In this document: piece after piece, positions 35,569 through 44,313 of the stretch
How the letters are laid out: every line of letters starts with the position of its first letter
How positions within the stretch are numbered: the stretch's first letter is position 1
Assembly: GCF_014640255.1 (NCBI RefSeq)
Contig: NZ_BMGP01000003.1
Span: forward strand, 596,869-660,868
Source of the DNA: Subtercola lobariae
GTDB lineage: Bacteria; Actinomycetota; Actinomycetes; Actinomycetales; Microbacteriaceae
Length of the DNA stretch: 64,000 nt
Reading direction: 5' to 3'
Notes under the pieces: generated by a model
What the model was told of the DNA's origin: nothing
What the model saw: the letters and a program-made list of their open reading frames with translations, nothing else
Database searches by the model: none
Made by a program: the position numbers and the translations under genes

Positions 35569-36504
35569 TCAATCGCCGATGACGCGGGCACCGTGCACGG
35601 GCCCGGTGGCCCGAACCACGGTGTAGCGGGCGGCGCTCAGAGCGATCTGCAGCTCGAGGGCACCATCGAGGTCGGCCGCGAGGAACGCGACCGTGGGGCC
35701 CGAACCCGAGACGATTCCGGCGAGCGCGCCGTTCGCCTCGCCGATCTCGAGCACGGTTGCCAGGGCGGGCGCGAGGTGCAGCGCCGGAGCCTGCAGGTCG
35801 TTGTGCAGCGACTCGGCCAGCATGTGGGGGTCGCCTGCGCGGAGGGCCTGCAGAACATCCGCGTCGACCGACGGCTGCGTCTGGGCGGGAAAGATGTCTT
35901 GTGCGTGACGGTCGCGGTGCCGGTCGAGTTCGCGGTAAACCTCGGGGGTGCTGGAGCCGAAATCGGCGATGGCGAGCACCCACTGAAACTGGCCCTTTGC
36001 CAATGCTGGGCTCAGTTGGTCGCCGCGGCCGGTGCCGATGGCTGTTCCGCCAGTGAAGGCGAACGGCACGTCAGCACCGAGGCGGCCGGCGAGAATGAGC
36101 AGTTCTTCGCGGCCGAGTTCGGTCTGCCAGAGGGTGTCGCAGGCCAGCAGGGTGGCCGCGGCATCCGCTGACCCACCGCCCATTCCGCCGGCGATGGGCA
36201 CGTTCTTGACGATTTCGAGGTGCACGCCGCCGCGGTAACCCGCCTTGTGCGCGATCATGCGCGCGGCTCGAATGGCGAGGTTCGAGCCGTCGGTCACGAG
36301 GGTGCTCGTGTCGATAGATCCGGTGAACGAGACAGAGAAGTCATCGGCCTGAAAGGCGCGAACTTCTTCGTAGAGCGAAACGGCCTGGTAGGCGGTGGCT
36401 ACGTCGTGGTAGCCGTCTTCCATGACGGCGCCCACTTTGAGAAACACGTTGATCTTGCCCGGGGCCCTGACATGAACCGTTCGGAGACCCGTGTTCACTG
36501 TCAT
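35569..36504 (-). CDS. ispE: 4-diphosphocytidyl-2-C-methyl-D-erythritol kinase
   Basis: The 311-residue GHMP kinase phosphorylates CDP-ME in the non-mevalonate (MEP) isoprenoid pathway. It has [14 protein letters not shown] at the N-terminus, the GHMP ATP loop [20 protein letters not shown], and [17 protein letters not shown] near the C-terminus. ATG 36504 has TAGGTT six bases upstream (leaderless type). It is adjacent to rsmA as in other Actinobacteria, with a 17-bp tandem repeat in the 115-base spacer. Confidence 0.95.
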   Translation of the reverse strand: MTVNTGLRTVHVRAPGKINVFLKVGAVMEDGYHDVATAYQAVSLYEEVRAFQADDFSVSFTGSIDTSTLVTDGSNLAIRAARMIAHKAGYRGGVHLEIVKNVPIAGGMGGGSADAAATLLACDTLWQTELGREELLILAGRLGADVPFAFTGGTAIGTGRGDQLSPALAKGQFQWVLAIADFGSSTPEVYRELDRHRDRHAQDIFPAQTQPSVDADVLQALRAGDPHMLAESLHNDLQAPALHLAPALATVLEIGEANGALAGIVSGSGPTVAFLAADLDGALELQIALSAARYTVVRATGPVHGARVIGD

Positions 36505-36510
36505 GCATTT

Positions 36511-36516
36511 AACCTA
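36511..36516 (-). promoter_or_regulatory. -10 element of ispE (leaderless type)
   Basis: TAGGTT on the minus strand lies six bases before ATG 36504. Confidence 0.55.
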
Positions 36517-36580
36517 GCCCAGGGCGGAGCTCGTCACTTGCGCTGGTTGCCGTCTGCTAAGTGGCTGGATGCTCGGGCCT

Positions 36581-36631
36581 GGCATTCACTCGAGGCCGAC
36601 TCTCACTCGTGCCCGGCGTTCACTCGAGGCG
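36581..36631. repeat. 17-bp tandem repeat at the rsmA 3' end
   Basis: Units start at 36581 (GGCATTCACTCGAGGCC), 36598 (GACTCTCACTCGTGCCC) and 36615 (GGCGTTCACTCGAGGCG), exactly 17 bases apart, with a weaker copy near 36564. The third unit supplies the rsmA stop codon (TCA on the plus strand, 36620-36622). Confidence 0.75.
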
Positions 36632-37516
36632 GGTGGCCTCTTGAGCGATGGCGAGAAAGTCGTGCACGGTGAGCTGCTCGCCGCGAACCGTCGGCTCAAG
36701 GCCCGCCGACGCGATAACCTCGGCTGCTGTTCGTGAGTCGCCGAACACGCTCGAGAGCGACTGCCGCAACATCTTGCGGCGCTGCTGAAACGCTGCGTCG
36801 ACCAGTTCGAACGTGGCGATTCGCAGCTCTTCGCTCGCCAGGCTCGTCGCCGAACGCTCGAACGCCACGAGTATCGAATCGACGTTCGGCACCGGCCAGA
36901 ACACCTGGCGGCTCACCGTTCCGGCGGTGCGCCAGTCGCCATACCAGGCGGCTTTCACGCTCGGGCTGCCGTAGACCTTCGACCCGGGAGGGGCCGCGAT
37001 GCGGTGCCCGACCTCGGCCTGTACCATCACCACGCCCGACAAGATGCTCCAGAAGTGCTCTAAGAAATGCAGCAGCACGGGAACCGAGATGTTGTACGGC
37101 AGGTTCGCCACAAGGCGGGTGGGAGCGCCGGGCAGAGACATGATGCGCATGGCGTCGTCGCGGATGACCGTGAGCCGAGCATCCGGTTGCAGCAACCCGA
37201 TGGTGTGCGGTAGTTGCTCGGCGAGGCGCTTGTCGATCTCGACGGCGATGACCTCGGCCCCGCGTTCGAGGATGCCCAGGGTGAGCGACCCGAGACCGGG
37301 GCCGATTTCGACCACCGTCTCGCCGGGCTGCACCCCCGCGATACGCACGATGCGGCGCACCGAGTTGCCGTCGATGACGAAGTTCTGGCCGAGCTTCTTG
37401 GTGGGCGTGAGGTTCAGCAGTTCGGCGAGGTCGCGCACCTCGGCCGGGCCGAGAAGCTGGCCGCGCTCGGCAGGCTGGGGTGCCGACGCGCGGTCGGTGG
37501 CAGGATGCTCGGGCAT
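36620..37516 (-). CDS. rsmA: 16S rRNA (adenine1518/1519-N6)-dimethyltransferase
   Basis: The 298-residue RsmA/KsgA dimethylates two adenines near the 3' end of 16S rRNA. It shows KKLGQNFVIDGNSVRRIV, the SAM loop VVEIGPGLGSLTLGILERG, and LVANLPYNISVPVLLHFL (the N-L-P-Y motif). The start at 37516 is chosen because its ATG overlaps the tatD TGA by one base; the upstream extension is out of family. In mycobacteria and corynebacteria rpfB lies between tatD and this gene, and it is missing here. Confidence 0.95.
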   Translation of the reverse strand: MPEHPATDRASAPQPAERGQLLGPAEVRDLAELLNLTPTKKLGQNFVIDGNSVRRIVRIAGVQPGETVVEIGPGLGSLTLGILERGAEVIAVEIDKRLAEQLPHTIGLLQPDARLTVIRDDAMRIMSLPGAPTRLVANLPYNISVPVLLHFLEHFWSILSGVVMVQAEVGHRIAAPPGSKVYGSPSVKAAWYGDWRTAGTVSRQVFWPVPNVDSILVAFERSATSLASEELRIATFELVDAAFQQRRKMLRQSLSSVFGDSRTAAEVIASAGLEPTVRGEQLTVHDFLAIAQEATRLE

Positions 37517-38436
37517 CAGTCGTTCCACTCGTCGGGCAGAACCACGGGTTCGGCGTTCCACGAGCCGTAGACCAGCTCGGTGTTCGACGAAATCTGGGCG
37601 GCCAGCATCGACACGTCGGTGCCCAGATGGTCGGCCATCGCTCGAAGCGTGTAAGGAATGAGATAGGGCGCGTTGGGGCGGCCCCGGTGCGGAACCGGCG
37701 TGAGGAAGGGCGCGTCGGTCTCCACCAGCAGCAGATTGCGCGGAGCCACCTCGAGGGCTTCACGCAGGTTTCCGGCGTTCTTGAACGTCACGTTGCCGGC
37801 GAACGACATGTACCAACCGTTGTCGGCGCAGATCTGCGCGAGCTCAGCGTCGCCCGAGAAGCAGTGAAAAACGGTTCGCTCGGGTGCACCGACCCGCTTC
37901 AGGGTGGCGATGACCTCGGCGTGCGCATCACGATCGTGAATCTGCATGGCGAGATTGTTCTCTTTTGCGATCTCGATGTGCGCCTCGAACGAGCGGTACT
38001 GAGCCGCGATCGCTTCGTCACCGCTCGTTCGGAAGAAATCGAGGCCCGTCTCGCCGATGGCGGCCACACGCGGCCTGGTGGCGAGTTCGGCGATCACCGC
38101 GAGGGCGTCGTCGAGGCCGCCGGCCACGTCGTACCCGGGAGCCTCGTTGGGGTGCAGGGCGACGGCGGCGAGCATCCGCGGCTCACGCAGGGCTTGTTCG
38201 GCCGACCAGCGCGAGGTTTCGACATCGCCGCCGACCTGCACGACACCGCGTACGCCGACACTGGATGCCCTGTCGAGGTGTTCGCGGTAGGTCAGCGGGT
38301 CATCGCCGTCTGCGATTTCTAAATGGGTGTGATTGTCGTACACCGGAACGACGAGAGCTTGCGGCAGCGGCGGGTAGCTGAGGTCTCGGCCGGGCGAGGG
38401 CTCGCGCTGACGGATGTACGGCGAGCCTTCAGTCAT
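37516..38436 (-). CDS. tatD: TatD-family metal-dependent hydrolase (DNase)
   Basis: The 306-residue TIM-barrel hydrolase has VVPVYDNHTHLEIADGDDP (metal-binding His-x-His), VAIGETGLDFFRTSG, MQIHDRDAHAEV and LLVETDAPFLTPVPHRGRPN. TatD proteins are 3'-5' exonucleases in DNA repair and degradation. ATG 38436 has TAGGCT six bases upstream, identical in sequence and spacing to the gntK element. The overlap with rsmA suggests translational coupling. Confidence 0.94.
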   Translation of the reverse strand: MTEGSPYIRQREPSPGRDLSYPPLPQALVVPVYDNHTHLEIADGDDPLTYREHLDRASSVGVRGVVQVGGDVETSRWSAEQALREPRMLAAVALHPNEAPGYDVAGGLDDALAVIAELATRPRVAAIGETGLDFFRTSGDEAIAAQYRSFEAHIEIAKENNLAMQIHDRDAHAEVIATLKRVGAPERTVFHCFSGDAELAQICADNGWYMSFAGNVTFKNAGNLREALEVAPRNLLLVETDAPFLTPVPHRGRPNAPYLIPYTLRAMADHLGTDVSMLAAQISSNTELVYGSWNAEPVVLPDEWND

Positions 38437-38442
38437 GCTTCG

Positions 38443-38448
38443 AGCCTA
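38443..38448 (-). promoter_or_regulatory. -10 element of tatD (leaderless type)
   Basis: TAGGCT on the minus strand lies six bases before ATG 38436. Confidence 0.6.
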
Positions 38449-38487
38449 GCGATGGGTTCTCGTTCACCCCCGTCACGACGCGAGCCC

Positions 38488-40227
38488 TTACGACGCGTCG
38501 GGGGCGACAGCGTGCACGGCTGGCGCCTTCGTTGCAGCGTCGCGCGACTCGGGGCCGCGGTTCGAATCGGCTGCGGCCGGAGTACTCGGCGCGGATGCCG
38601 CCGGAGTACCCGGCGCGGGAGCAGGCGCAGGCGCATCTGGCGCGCTCTGGCTGCCGGGGCCGTCGCCGCCCTCAATGGTCTCGATGCGCGGGAAGAGCGG
38701 CTCGAGCGGCCACACCTTGCCGTCGGTCTCCCAGTGGTAGGCCGTGCGCAGCGCGACATCGGTGATGTCGCCGACGCCGCCCAGGGCAGTCCAGAGTTTT
38801 GCCGCGGCATCGGGAACCACCGGCGACAGCAGCACGGCGAGTGTGCCGAGACCGCGAATCGCCGTGAACAGTACCGTCTTGAGACGGTCTTGGAGCTCGG
38901 GCTTCTTGGCGAGCGCCCAGGGCTCTTGCGCGGTGATGTAGCCGTTGAGTTCGTCGACCAGCTCCCAAATCGACGAGAGAGCCTCGTGAATCGCCAAACG
39001 TGAGATGGCCTCGTCGGCGTCGTCGACTACTCGACGCTCGACGGTACGCACGCGCTCATCGGCGCCTTCAGAGATTCCTGGGTCGGGAATCTCGCCGTCG
39101 AAGTAGCGGTTCACCATGGCGATGACGCGTGAAGCCAGGTTGCCGAAACCGTTGGCGAGTTCGGCCTGGTAGCGGGCCGACAGGTCTTCCCAGCTGAACG
39201 AGCCGTCTTGGCCGAAGTTGATGGCGCTCATGAAGTAATACCGAAACGCGTCAGAACCGAACGTGTCAGTGATCTGGTTCGGTGCAATACCCGTGAGCTT
39301 CGACTTCGACATCTTCTCACCGCCCACGAGCAGCCAGCCGTGGCCGAACACCTGCTTGGGAACATCGAGGCCAGCAGCCATCAGCATGGCCGGCCAGATC
39401 ACCGCGTGAAAACGGGCGATGTCTTTGCCGACGATGTGGGTCGCCGGCCAGAGCTTCTCGAACTTCTCGTCGTCGTAGCCGTAGCCGGCCGCGGTGATGT
39501 AGTTCAGCAGAGCATCGAACCAGACGTAGACGACGTGCGTGTCATCCCACGGCACCTTGATGCCCCAGTCGAAGGTCTGGCGACTGATCGAGAGGTCGGT
39601 GAGGCCTTGCTTCACAAAGCTGACGATCTCGTTGCGCACACTCTCAGGCTGAATGAACGTGGGGTTCGCTTCGTACAGGTCGAGCAGTGGCTGCGTGAAG
39701 TCGCTCATGCGAAAGAAGTAGTTGCGCTCTTGCAGCAGTTCGACGGGCTTCGAGTGGATGGCGCAGACCTGCTGCCCTTCGTACTGCCCGGTGCCGTCGA
39801 CCAGGTCACTCGGCTGCTTGTACTCTTCGCAGCCCACACAGTAGAAGCCCTCGTACTCGCCGGTGTAGATGTAGCCGGCGTCGAAGAGCCGCTGCAGAAA
39901 CAGTTGCACGTTGACCTCGTGCCGTTCGTCGGTCGTTCTGATGAAGTCGTCGTTCGAGATGTTGATGGTCTTCAAGAGCGGCTGCCAGGCTGTTTCGACC
40001 AGGCGGTCGGCCCACTCTTTGGGCGAAACACCGTTAGCGGTGGCGGTACGCAGAATCTTCTGGCCGTGCTCGTCTGTTCCGGTGAGAAACCAGGTGGGGT
40101 CGCCGGCCTGACGGTGCCAGCGCGCAAGAACGTCGGCCGCCACCTCGGTGTAGGCGTGGCCGATGTGGGGCACGTCATTCACATAGAAAATGGGCGTGGT
40201 GATATAGAACGAAGAGCCGTCAGACAT
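38488..40227 (-). CDS. metG: Methionyl-tRNA synthetase
   Basis: The 579-residue class I synthetase has the HIGH-type FYVNDVPHIGHAYTEVAADV, LTGTDEHGQKI, an insert with FYCVGCEEYKQPSDL, and GGEKMSKSKLTG (KMSKS, near residue 303). The final about 60 residues form an Ala/Pro/Ser-rich disordered tail not needed for activity. ATG 40227 is set by TAGGAT seven bases upstream; the ORF continues upstream but starts in non-homologous sequence. Confidence 0.96.
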   Translation of the reverse strand: MSDGSSFYITTPIFYVNDVPHIGHAYTEVAADVLARWHRQAGDPTWFLTGTDEHGQKILRTATANGVSPKEWADRLVETAWQPLLKTINISNDDFIRTTDERHEVNVQLFLQRLFDAGYIYTGEYEGFYCVGCEEYKQPSDLVDGTGQYEGQQVCAIHSKPVELLQERNYFFRMSDFTQPLLDLYEANPTFIQPESVRNEIVSFVKQGLTDLSISRQTFDWGIKVPWDDTHVVYVWFDALLNYITAAGYGYDDEKFEKLWPATHIVGKDIARFHAVIWPAMLMAAGLDVPKQVFGHGWLLVGGEKMSKSKLTGIAPNQITDTFGSDAFRYYFMSAINFGQDGSFSWEDLSARYQAELANGFGNLASRVIAMVNRYFDGEIPDPGISEGADERVRTVERRVVDDADEAISRLAIHEALSSIWELVDELNGYITAQEPWALAKKPELQDRLKTVLFTAIRGLGTLAVLLSPVVPDAAAKLWTALGGVGDITDVALRTAYHWETDGKVWPLEPLFPRIETIEGGDGPGSQSAPDAPAPAPAPGTPAASAPSTPAAADSNRGPESRDAATKAPAVHAVAPDAS

Positions 40228-40234
40228 AACGATC

Positions 40235-40240
40235 ATCCTA
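40235..40240 (-). promoter_or_regulatory. -10 element of metG (leaderless type)
   Basis: TAGGAT on the minus strand lies seven bases before ATG 40227. Confidence 0.6.
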
Positions 40241-40375
40241 AAGCCGCCCGCCCACCCGCGGCGCCCTGTTACGCATGGCTGTGCACTGCTTCCGGCGAAC
40301 GCCCCCTGTGGAGAAGTGGCGCGGCGCGGGCTCGCCGCGAGCGCGGGGTGGCAGCTCCGAACCCAGACCGGGGTG

Positions 40376-41206
40376 TCAGCGGGCGCGGGGCGGGCGGGAT
40401 GGCAGGGCGGCCTCATAGAGGTCGCGCTTGCTGAGGCCCGTGGCGTCGGCGATGGCCGCGGTGGCGTCTTTGAGCCGCGTGCCGTCGGCCACGAGTTCGA
40501 GCACCTGCTCGACGCCCGTTGCGAGGGTGACCTCGAGTGCCGCCGCGCCCGCCACCACGAGTACGATTTCGCCCTTCACGCCGGCCTCGGCCCAGGGTAC
40601 GAGCGAGGCCGCTCCCCCGCGTTTGACCTCTTCGTAGAGTTTTGTCAGCTCGCGGCAGACGGCGACGTACCTGTCGTTCCCCAGGGCCGTGGCGATGTCG
40701 GCGAGCGAAGCGGCGAGGCGGTTGGGCGATTCGAAGAACACCATTGTGCGGCGTTCGCGAACCAGATCGGCGAGCGCCGCCAGCCGCTCACCCTGCTTGC
40801 GCGGCAGAAAACCCTCGAACGTGAAACGGTCTGTGGGCAGACCCGAAATGGCGAGCGCCGAAACGACGGCAGACGGGCCCGGGATGATCGTGACATCCAC
40901 CCCGCCCGCCACCGCAGCCTGCACCAGGTGAAACCCGGGGTCAGAGACCGTGGGCATGCCTGCGTCGCTGAGCACGACGAGGTCGGTGGTGCGGGCGAGT
41001 TCCACCAGCTCGGCAGCTTTCTCGCGCTCATTGTGGTCGTGCAATGCGACCAGCCGCGGGCGGTTCTCAACGCCGAGGGCACGCAACAGCTTGGCGGTGA
41101 CCCGGGTGTCTTCAGCGGCCACAAGTTCGGCCGCTTCGAGGGTTTCGATGAGGCGCACCGATGCATCCTTGAGGTTGCCGATGGGGGTGGCGGCGAGGAT
41201 GATCAT
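40376..41206 (-). CDS. rsmI: 16S rRNA (cytidine1402-2'-O)-methyltransferase
   Basis: The 276-residue RsmI 2'-O-methylates C1402 of 16S rRNA. It belongs to the tetrapyrrole-methylase fold, shown by IILAATPIGNLKDASVRLI, VAAEDTRVTAKLL, LVVLSDAGMPTVSDPGFHLV, and IIPGPSAVVSALAISGLP. ATG 41206 gives MIILAATPIG; the frame upstream is not homologous. A CAGACT hexamer lies six bases upstream. rsmI diverges from pmt, an arrangement conserved in Actinobacteria. Confidence 0.95.
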   Translation of the reverse strand: MIILAATPIGNLKDASVRLIETLEAAELVAAEDTRVTAKLLRALGVENRPRLVALHDHNEREKAAELVELARTTDLVVLSDAGMPTVSDPGFHLVQAAVAGGVDVTIIPGPSAVVSALAISGLPTDRFTFEGFLPRKQGERLAALADLVRERRTMVFFESPNRLAASLADIATALGNDRYVAVCRELTKLYEEVKRGGAASLVPWAEAGVKGEIVLVVAGAAALEVTLATGVEQVLELVADGTRLKDATAAIADATGLSKRDLYEAALPSRPPRAR

Positions 41207-41212
41207 CAGCCC

Positions 41213-41218
41213 AGTCTG
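41213..41218 (-). promoter_or_regulatory. -10-like element of rsmI
   Basis: CAGACT lies six bases before ATG 41206, but it lacks T1 and so is weaker than TAGACT of mfd. Confidence 0.35.
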
Positions 41219-41221
41219 CCC

Positions 41222-41265
41222 GAAGCAGGGCACTGGCGGGTCTGAAGCGGAGCACTGGCTGGTCG
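41222..41265. repeat. 22-bp tandem repeat between rsmI and pmt
   Basis: Units at 41222-41243 (GAAGCAGGGCACTGGCGGGT...) and 41244-41265 (GAAGCGGAGCACTGGCTGGT...) match at 18 of 22 positions. They lie in the divergent promoter region. Confidence 0.6.
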
Positions 41266-41343
41266 AGCCCTTCACAGATATGCCGATGGCGAGAGTTTGC
41301 ACAGGATGCCGTGCTGCCCAGCAGGCAACAAGCCGCGTTCTAA

Positions 41344-41349
41344 TAGCAT
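41344..41349 (+). promoter_or_regulatory. -10 element of pmt (leaderless type)
   Basis: TAGCAT lies seven bases before GTG 41357, which is therefore preferred to the ATG at 41348 that would overlap this hexamer. Confidence 0.6.
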
Positions 41350-41356
41350 GGGGCGG

Positions 41357-43180
41357 GTGAGCCCAGCGACCGACTCAGAACCGCCCGTGCCGGCGCCTGA
41401 CAGCAATGACCCCAGCGCCCCGCGCGTGAGTGCGGCCGTGGCCGTATTGGGCCGAAACCGGCTGCCGTGGAGCCCCGACGACGACGAGGTGCGCGACACC
41501 CGAGAGACGTCGCGACCGGGGTCGACCTCTTGGCCGGCCCGTGACTCTTGGCCTGCCGATGACGCCGAAGCAGGCTCCGCCGATTGGTCAGCTGAAGCCG
41601 CACCCTCCCGTGAGCCGCTCGGCAGCCGCCTCGACGAGTGGTGGGCTCGCCTGCTCTACACGCCCGGCCGGCAGCGACTCTGGCGCTGGGGCGGCCCCAT
41701 CGCGGTGACTCTGCTCGCCGCCGTGCTGCGGCTCTACGACCTCGGCAATCCGCACAGCCTCGTGTTCGACGAGACGTTCTACGTAAAAGACGCCTGGAGC
41801 CTGCTGCACCTGGGCTACGAGGGCAGCTGGCCTTCGGGGGCAGACCCCGCGTTCGCCGCGGGCAACGTCAATGACTTCACGAACGTCGGTTCGTATGTTG
41901 TGCATCCACCGCTCGGCAAGTGGATCATCGCGCTCGGCGAGGCGGCAGCCGGCGGCGCTCAGAACAGCTTCGGCTGGCGCATTTCGGTGGCCGTGTGCGG
42001 CATTCTGGCCGTTCTGCTCATTGCGATGATCGGCACCAAGCTTTTCAAGTCGACACTGCTCGGCACCATCGCGGGCTTCTTGATGGCCATCGACGGCCAC
42101 GCCATCGTAATGAGCCGGGTGGGCATTCTCGACGGCATTCTGATGCTGTTCTTGCTGCTGGGGTTCGGCGCGATTCTGCTCGACCGCGAGTGGCATCTGA
42201 AACGGTTGGCCGCCTGGGTCGCCCAACGCGAGAAAGACGGTAGTGAACCCGCCTGGGGTCCGGCGATGTGGTGGCGCCCCTGGCTGATGGTGGCCGCGGT
42301 CGCCTTCGGGCTCGCCAGCGCCGTGAAATGGTCTGGCCTGTACTTTCTCGTGGCCTTCGTGCTCTACACGGTGCTGGTGGATGCTCTGGCCCGCCGCCGC
42401 GCCGGGTTGCCGTTCTGGATCAGCGCTGCCGTGCTCAAGCAGGGCCTCGTAACGGTGGTCTTGACGGTTCCGCTGTATCTGGCCAGCTACCTCGTCACTT
42501 GGGTCGGCTGGTTCACCACGAACGGTGGCTACTACCGGCACTGGGCCGAGACCGACGGCAAACCGTGGACGGGCGCGTTAGCGTGGGTTCCGCTGGTGTG
42601 GCAGAACTTCTGGCATTTCGAAGTGTCGGTGTACAACTTCAACGTCAACGAGCACGACCCGCACCCGTACGCCGCGAACCCGCTGACCTGGCTGTTCATG
42701 ATTCGGCCGACCCAGATGTACGTGGGCACGACCACTGGCGGCACAGGCGGCTGCGGAGACCAGACCTGCTACTCGAACATCACCTCGGTGGGCAACGCCG
42801 CCATCTGGTGGGCGGCGACGGCGGCCATCTTCTACCTGGTGTATCGCCTGATTCGCAAGCGCGAATGGCAGGTGGGGCTCATTTTGATGGGCATGGTCGC
42901 GGGGTACCTGCCCTGGCTGCTGTACATCAATCGCACCATTTTTCAGTTCTACACAATCGCGTTCGAGCCCTACATGATTCTCGGGTTGACGTTCGTGATA
43001 GGCCTGGCCCTCGGCCGGCGAACCGACAAGCGCCGAAAACGCACGAGAGCTCTGTGGATCGTGGCGGCCTACCTCGTGCTCGCCTCACTCGTTACCGTGT
43101 TCTTTTACCCGGTGTGGACGGCCCAGCCCATACCCGGCTGGCTCTTGACGCTGCACTACTGGCTGCCTTCGTGGCGGTAG
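41357..43180 (+). CDS. pmt: Dolichyl-phosphate-mannose protein mannosyltransferase (Pmt)
   Basis: The 607-residue polytopic membrane protein transfers mannose from polyprenyl-phosphate-mannose to Ser/Thr of exported proteins. The PMT catalytic acid pair is in LVFDETFYVKDAWSLLHLGY, and HPPLGKWIIALG and GYYRHWAETDGKPW are also diagnostic. A long disordered N-terminal tail (about 80 residues) precedes about 11 transmembrane helices. GTG 41357 is chosen from the promoter spacing. It diverges from rsmI and overlaps the next gene by ten bases. Confidence 0.93.
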   Translation: MSPATDSEPPVPAPDSNDPSAPRVSAAVAVLGRNRLPWSPDDDEVRDTRETSRPGSTSWPARDSWPADDAEAGSADWSAEAAPSREPLGSRLDEWWARLLYTPGRQRLWRWGGPIAVTLLAAVLRLYDLGNPHSLVFDETFYVKDAWSLLHLGYEGSWPSGADPAFAAGNVNDFTNVGSYVVHPPLGKWIIALGEAAAGGAQNSFGWRISVAVCGILAVLLIAMIGTKLFKSTLLGTIAGFLMAIDGHAIVMSRVGILDGILMLFLLLGFGAILLDREWHLKRLAAWVAQREKDGSEPAWGPAMWWRPWLMVAAVAFGLASAVKWSGLYFLVAFVLYTVLVDALARRRAGLPFWISAAVLKQGLVTVVLTVPLYLASYLVTWVGWFTTNGGYYRHWAETDGKPWTGALAWVPLVWQNFWHFEVSVYNFNVNEHDPHPYAANPLTWLFMIRPTQMYVGTTTGGTGGCGDQTCYSNITSVGNAAIWWAATAAIFYLVYRLIRKREWQVGLILMGMVAGYLPWLLYINRTIFQFYTIAFEPYMILGLTFVIGLALGRRTDKRRKRTRALWIVAAYLVLASLVTVFFYPVWTAQPIPGWLLTLHYWLPSWR

Positions 43181-44214
43181 CCAAGCGCGCACCATGGCTG
43201 GCCGGGGTCGCAGTTGCCGGTGCGGCCGCCCTGATCGCCTTCGGCCTGCACCTGTTGGTGCCGGCCATCCCGCTGCTCACCGCAGCGGTCGGGCTCGGCA
43301 TGGTGGTCGGCCAGATTCCCGCGACCCAGCGCCTTCTCGACACGGTACTGAAACCCGGCATCGCCGTTTCGGCCCGCAGACTACTGCGTATCGGCATCGT
43401 GCTACTGGGCCTGAAACTCTCGCTGTTCGACATCGCCGGGCTCGGCTGGGCCACCATCGGCGTCATCGTGCTGATCGTGGGAATCACTTTCGCCGCGACC
43501 CTCGGCTTCGGCAAACTGCTGCGACTGCCCGGCACCCAGCCCATTCTCATCGCTGCCGGCTTCTCCATCTGCGGGGCCTCCGCGGTGGGCGCGATGAGCG
43601 CCGTCACACGCAGCAAGGACGAAGACCAGGCGACGCCCATCGCCCTCGTGACGCTCTGCGGCACTCTCGCCATCTTCATTTTGCCGGTGCTCCGCCTACC
43701 GCTCGGCCTCGACCCCGAACAGTTCGGGCTCTGGGTGGGTCTCAGCGTGCACGATGTGGGCCAAGTGGTGGCCACTGCTCAGATCGCCGGCCCCGCCGCA
43801 CTCGCTGTGGCCGTGGTGGTCAAGCTCACCCGCGTGCTCACCCTCGCTCCGATGGTCGCCATTGTTGGTCTGGTCGAACGCGGGCGCGACGCGCGGGCCG
43901 ATCGGGATGCACTAGCCCTCGACCCCGCAGCGAAACCGGTCGAGCGCCCCAAACGACCGCCCATCGTTCCGTTGTTCATCGCGGGGTTCTTGGCGGCCGT
44001 CGTGATCCGAACGTTCGTGCCGATCTCGGCCGATGTGCTCTCGGTTGCCGACACGCTGCAGACCGCGTTACTGGGCATGGCGTTGTTCGCTCTCGGCTCG
44101 AACATCCGCTTCGCCAAACTCGCCCGCACCGGCTGGCGCGCGCTGATCGTCGGCCTCACGTCGTGGGCGCTCATCGCCGGCCTGTCGCTCGGCGCGGTGG
44201 CCGTGCTCACCTGA
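43171..44214 (+). CDS. YeiH-family putative sulfate exporter (UPF0324)
   Basis: The product has 347 residues with about ten transmembrane helices. The pattern LLRIGIVLLGLKLSLFDI, GKLLRLPGTQPILIAAGFSI, CGASAVGAMSAVT and GLSVHDVGQVVATAQ is that of the YeiH/UPF0324 family. Function is not established; sulfate or organic acid export has been proposed for relatives. The GTG start at 43171 overlaps the pmt stop by ten bases, indicating translational coupling with pmt. The coupling is odd because the products are not obviously related. Confidence 0.8.
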   Translation: MAVAKRAPWLAGVAVAGAAALIAFGLHLLVPAIPLLTAAVGLGMVVGQIPATQRLLDTVLKPGIAVSARRLLRIGIVLLGLKLSLFDIAGLGWATIGVIVLIVGITFAATLGFGKLLRLPGTQPILIAAGFSICGASAVGAMSAVTRSKDEDQATPIALVTLCGTLAIFILPVLRLPLGLDPEQFGLWVGLSVHDVGQVVATAQIAGPAALAVAVVVKLTRVLTLAPMVAIVGLVERGRDARADRDALALDPAAKPVERPKRPPIVPLFIAGFLAAVVIRTFVPISADVLSVADTLQTALLGMALFALGSNIRFAKLARTGWRALIVGLTSWALIAGLSLGAVAVLT

Positions 44215-44261
44215 CCGGCCGAGACGTCACCCGCCGACTCACACGGTCGTCGCTGCGCTGA

Positions 44262-44303
44262 CGCCAGACGGGCCAGACCGCGACCGCGCCAGACGGGCCA
44301 GAC
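44262..44303. repeat. 17-bp direct repeat downstream of the YeiH gene
   Basis: The 17-base CGCCAGACGGGCCAGAC occurs identically at 44262-44278 and 44287-44303 (25-bp period), between the YeiH stop and the convergent acyl-CoA ligase stop at 44314. Confidence 0.7.
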
Positions 44304-44313
44304 TGCCCGAGAC

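Noticed and set aside
42268..43170. The longer upstream part of the frame that contains the YeiH-like gene.
   Set aside because: It overlaps conserved pmt codons in another frame; homology starts only at GTG 43171.
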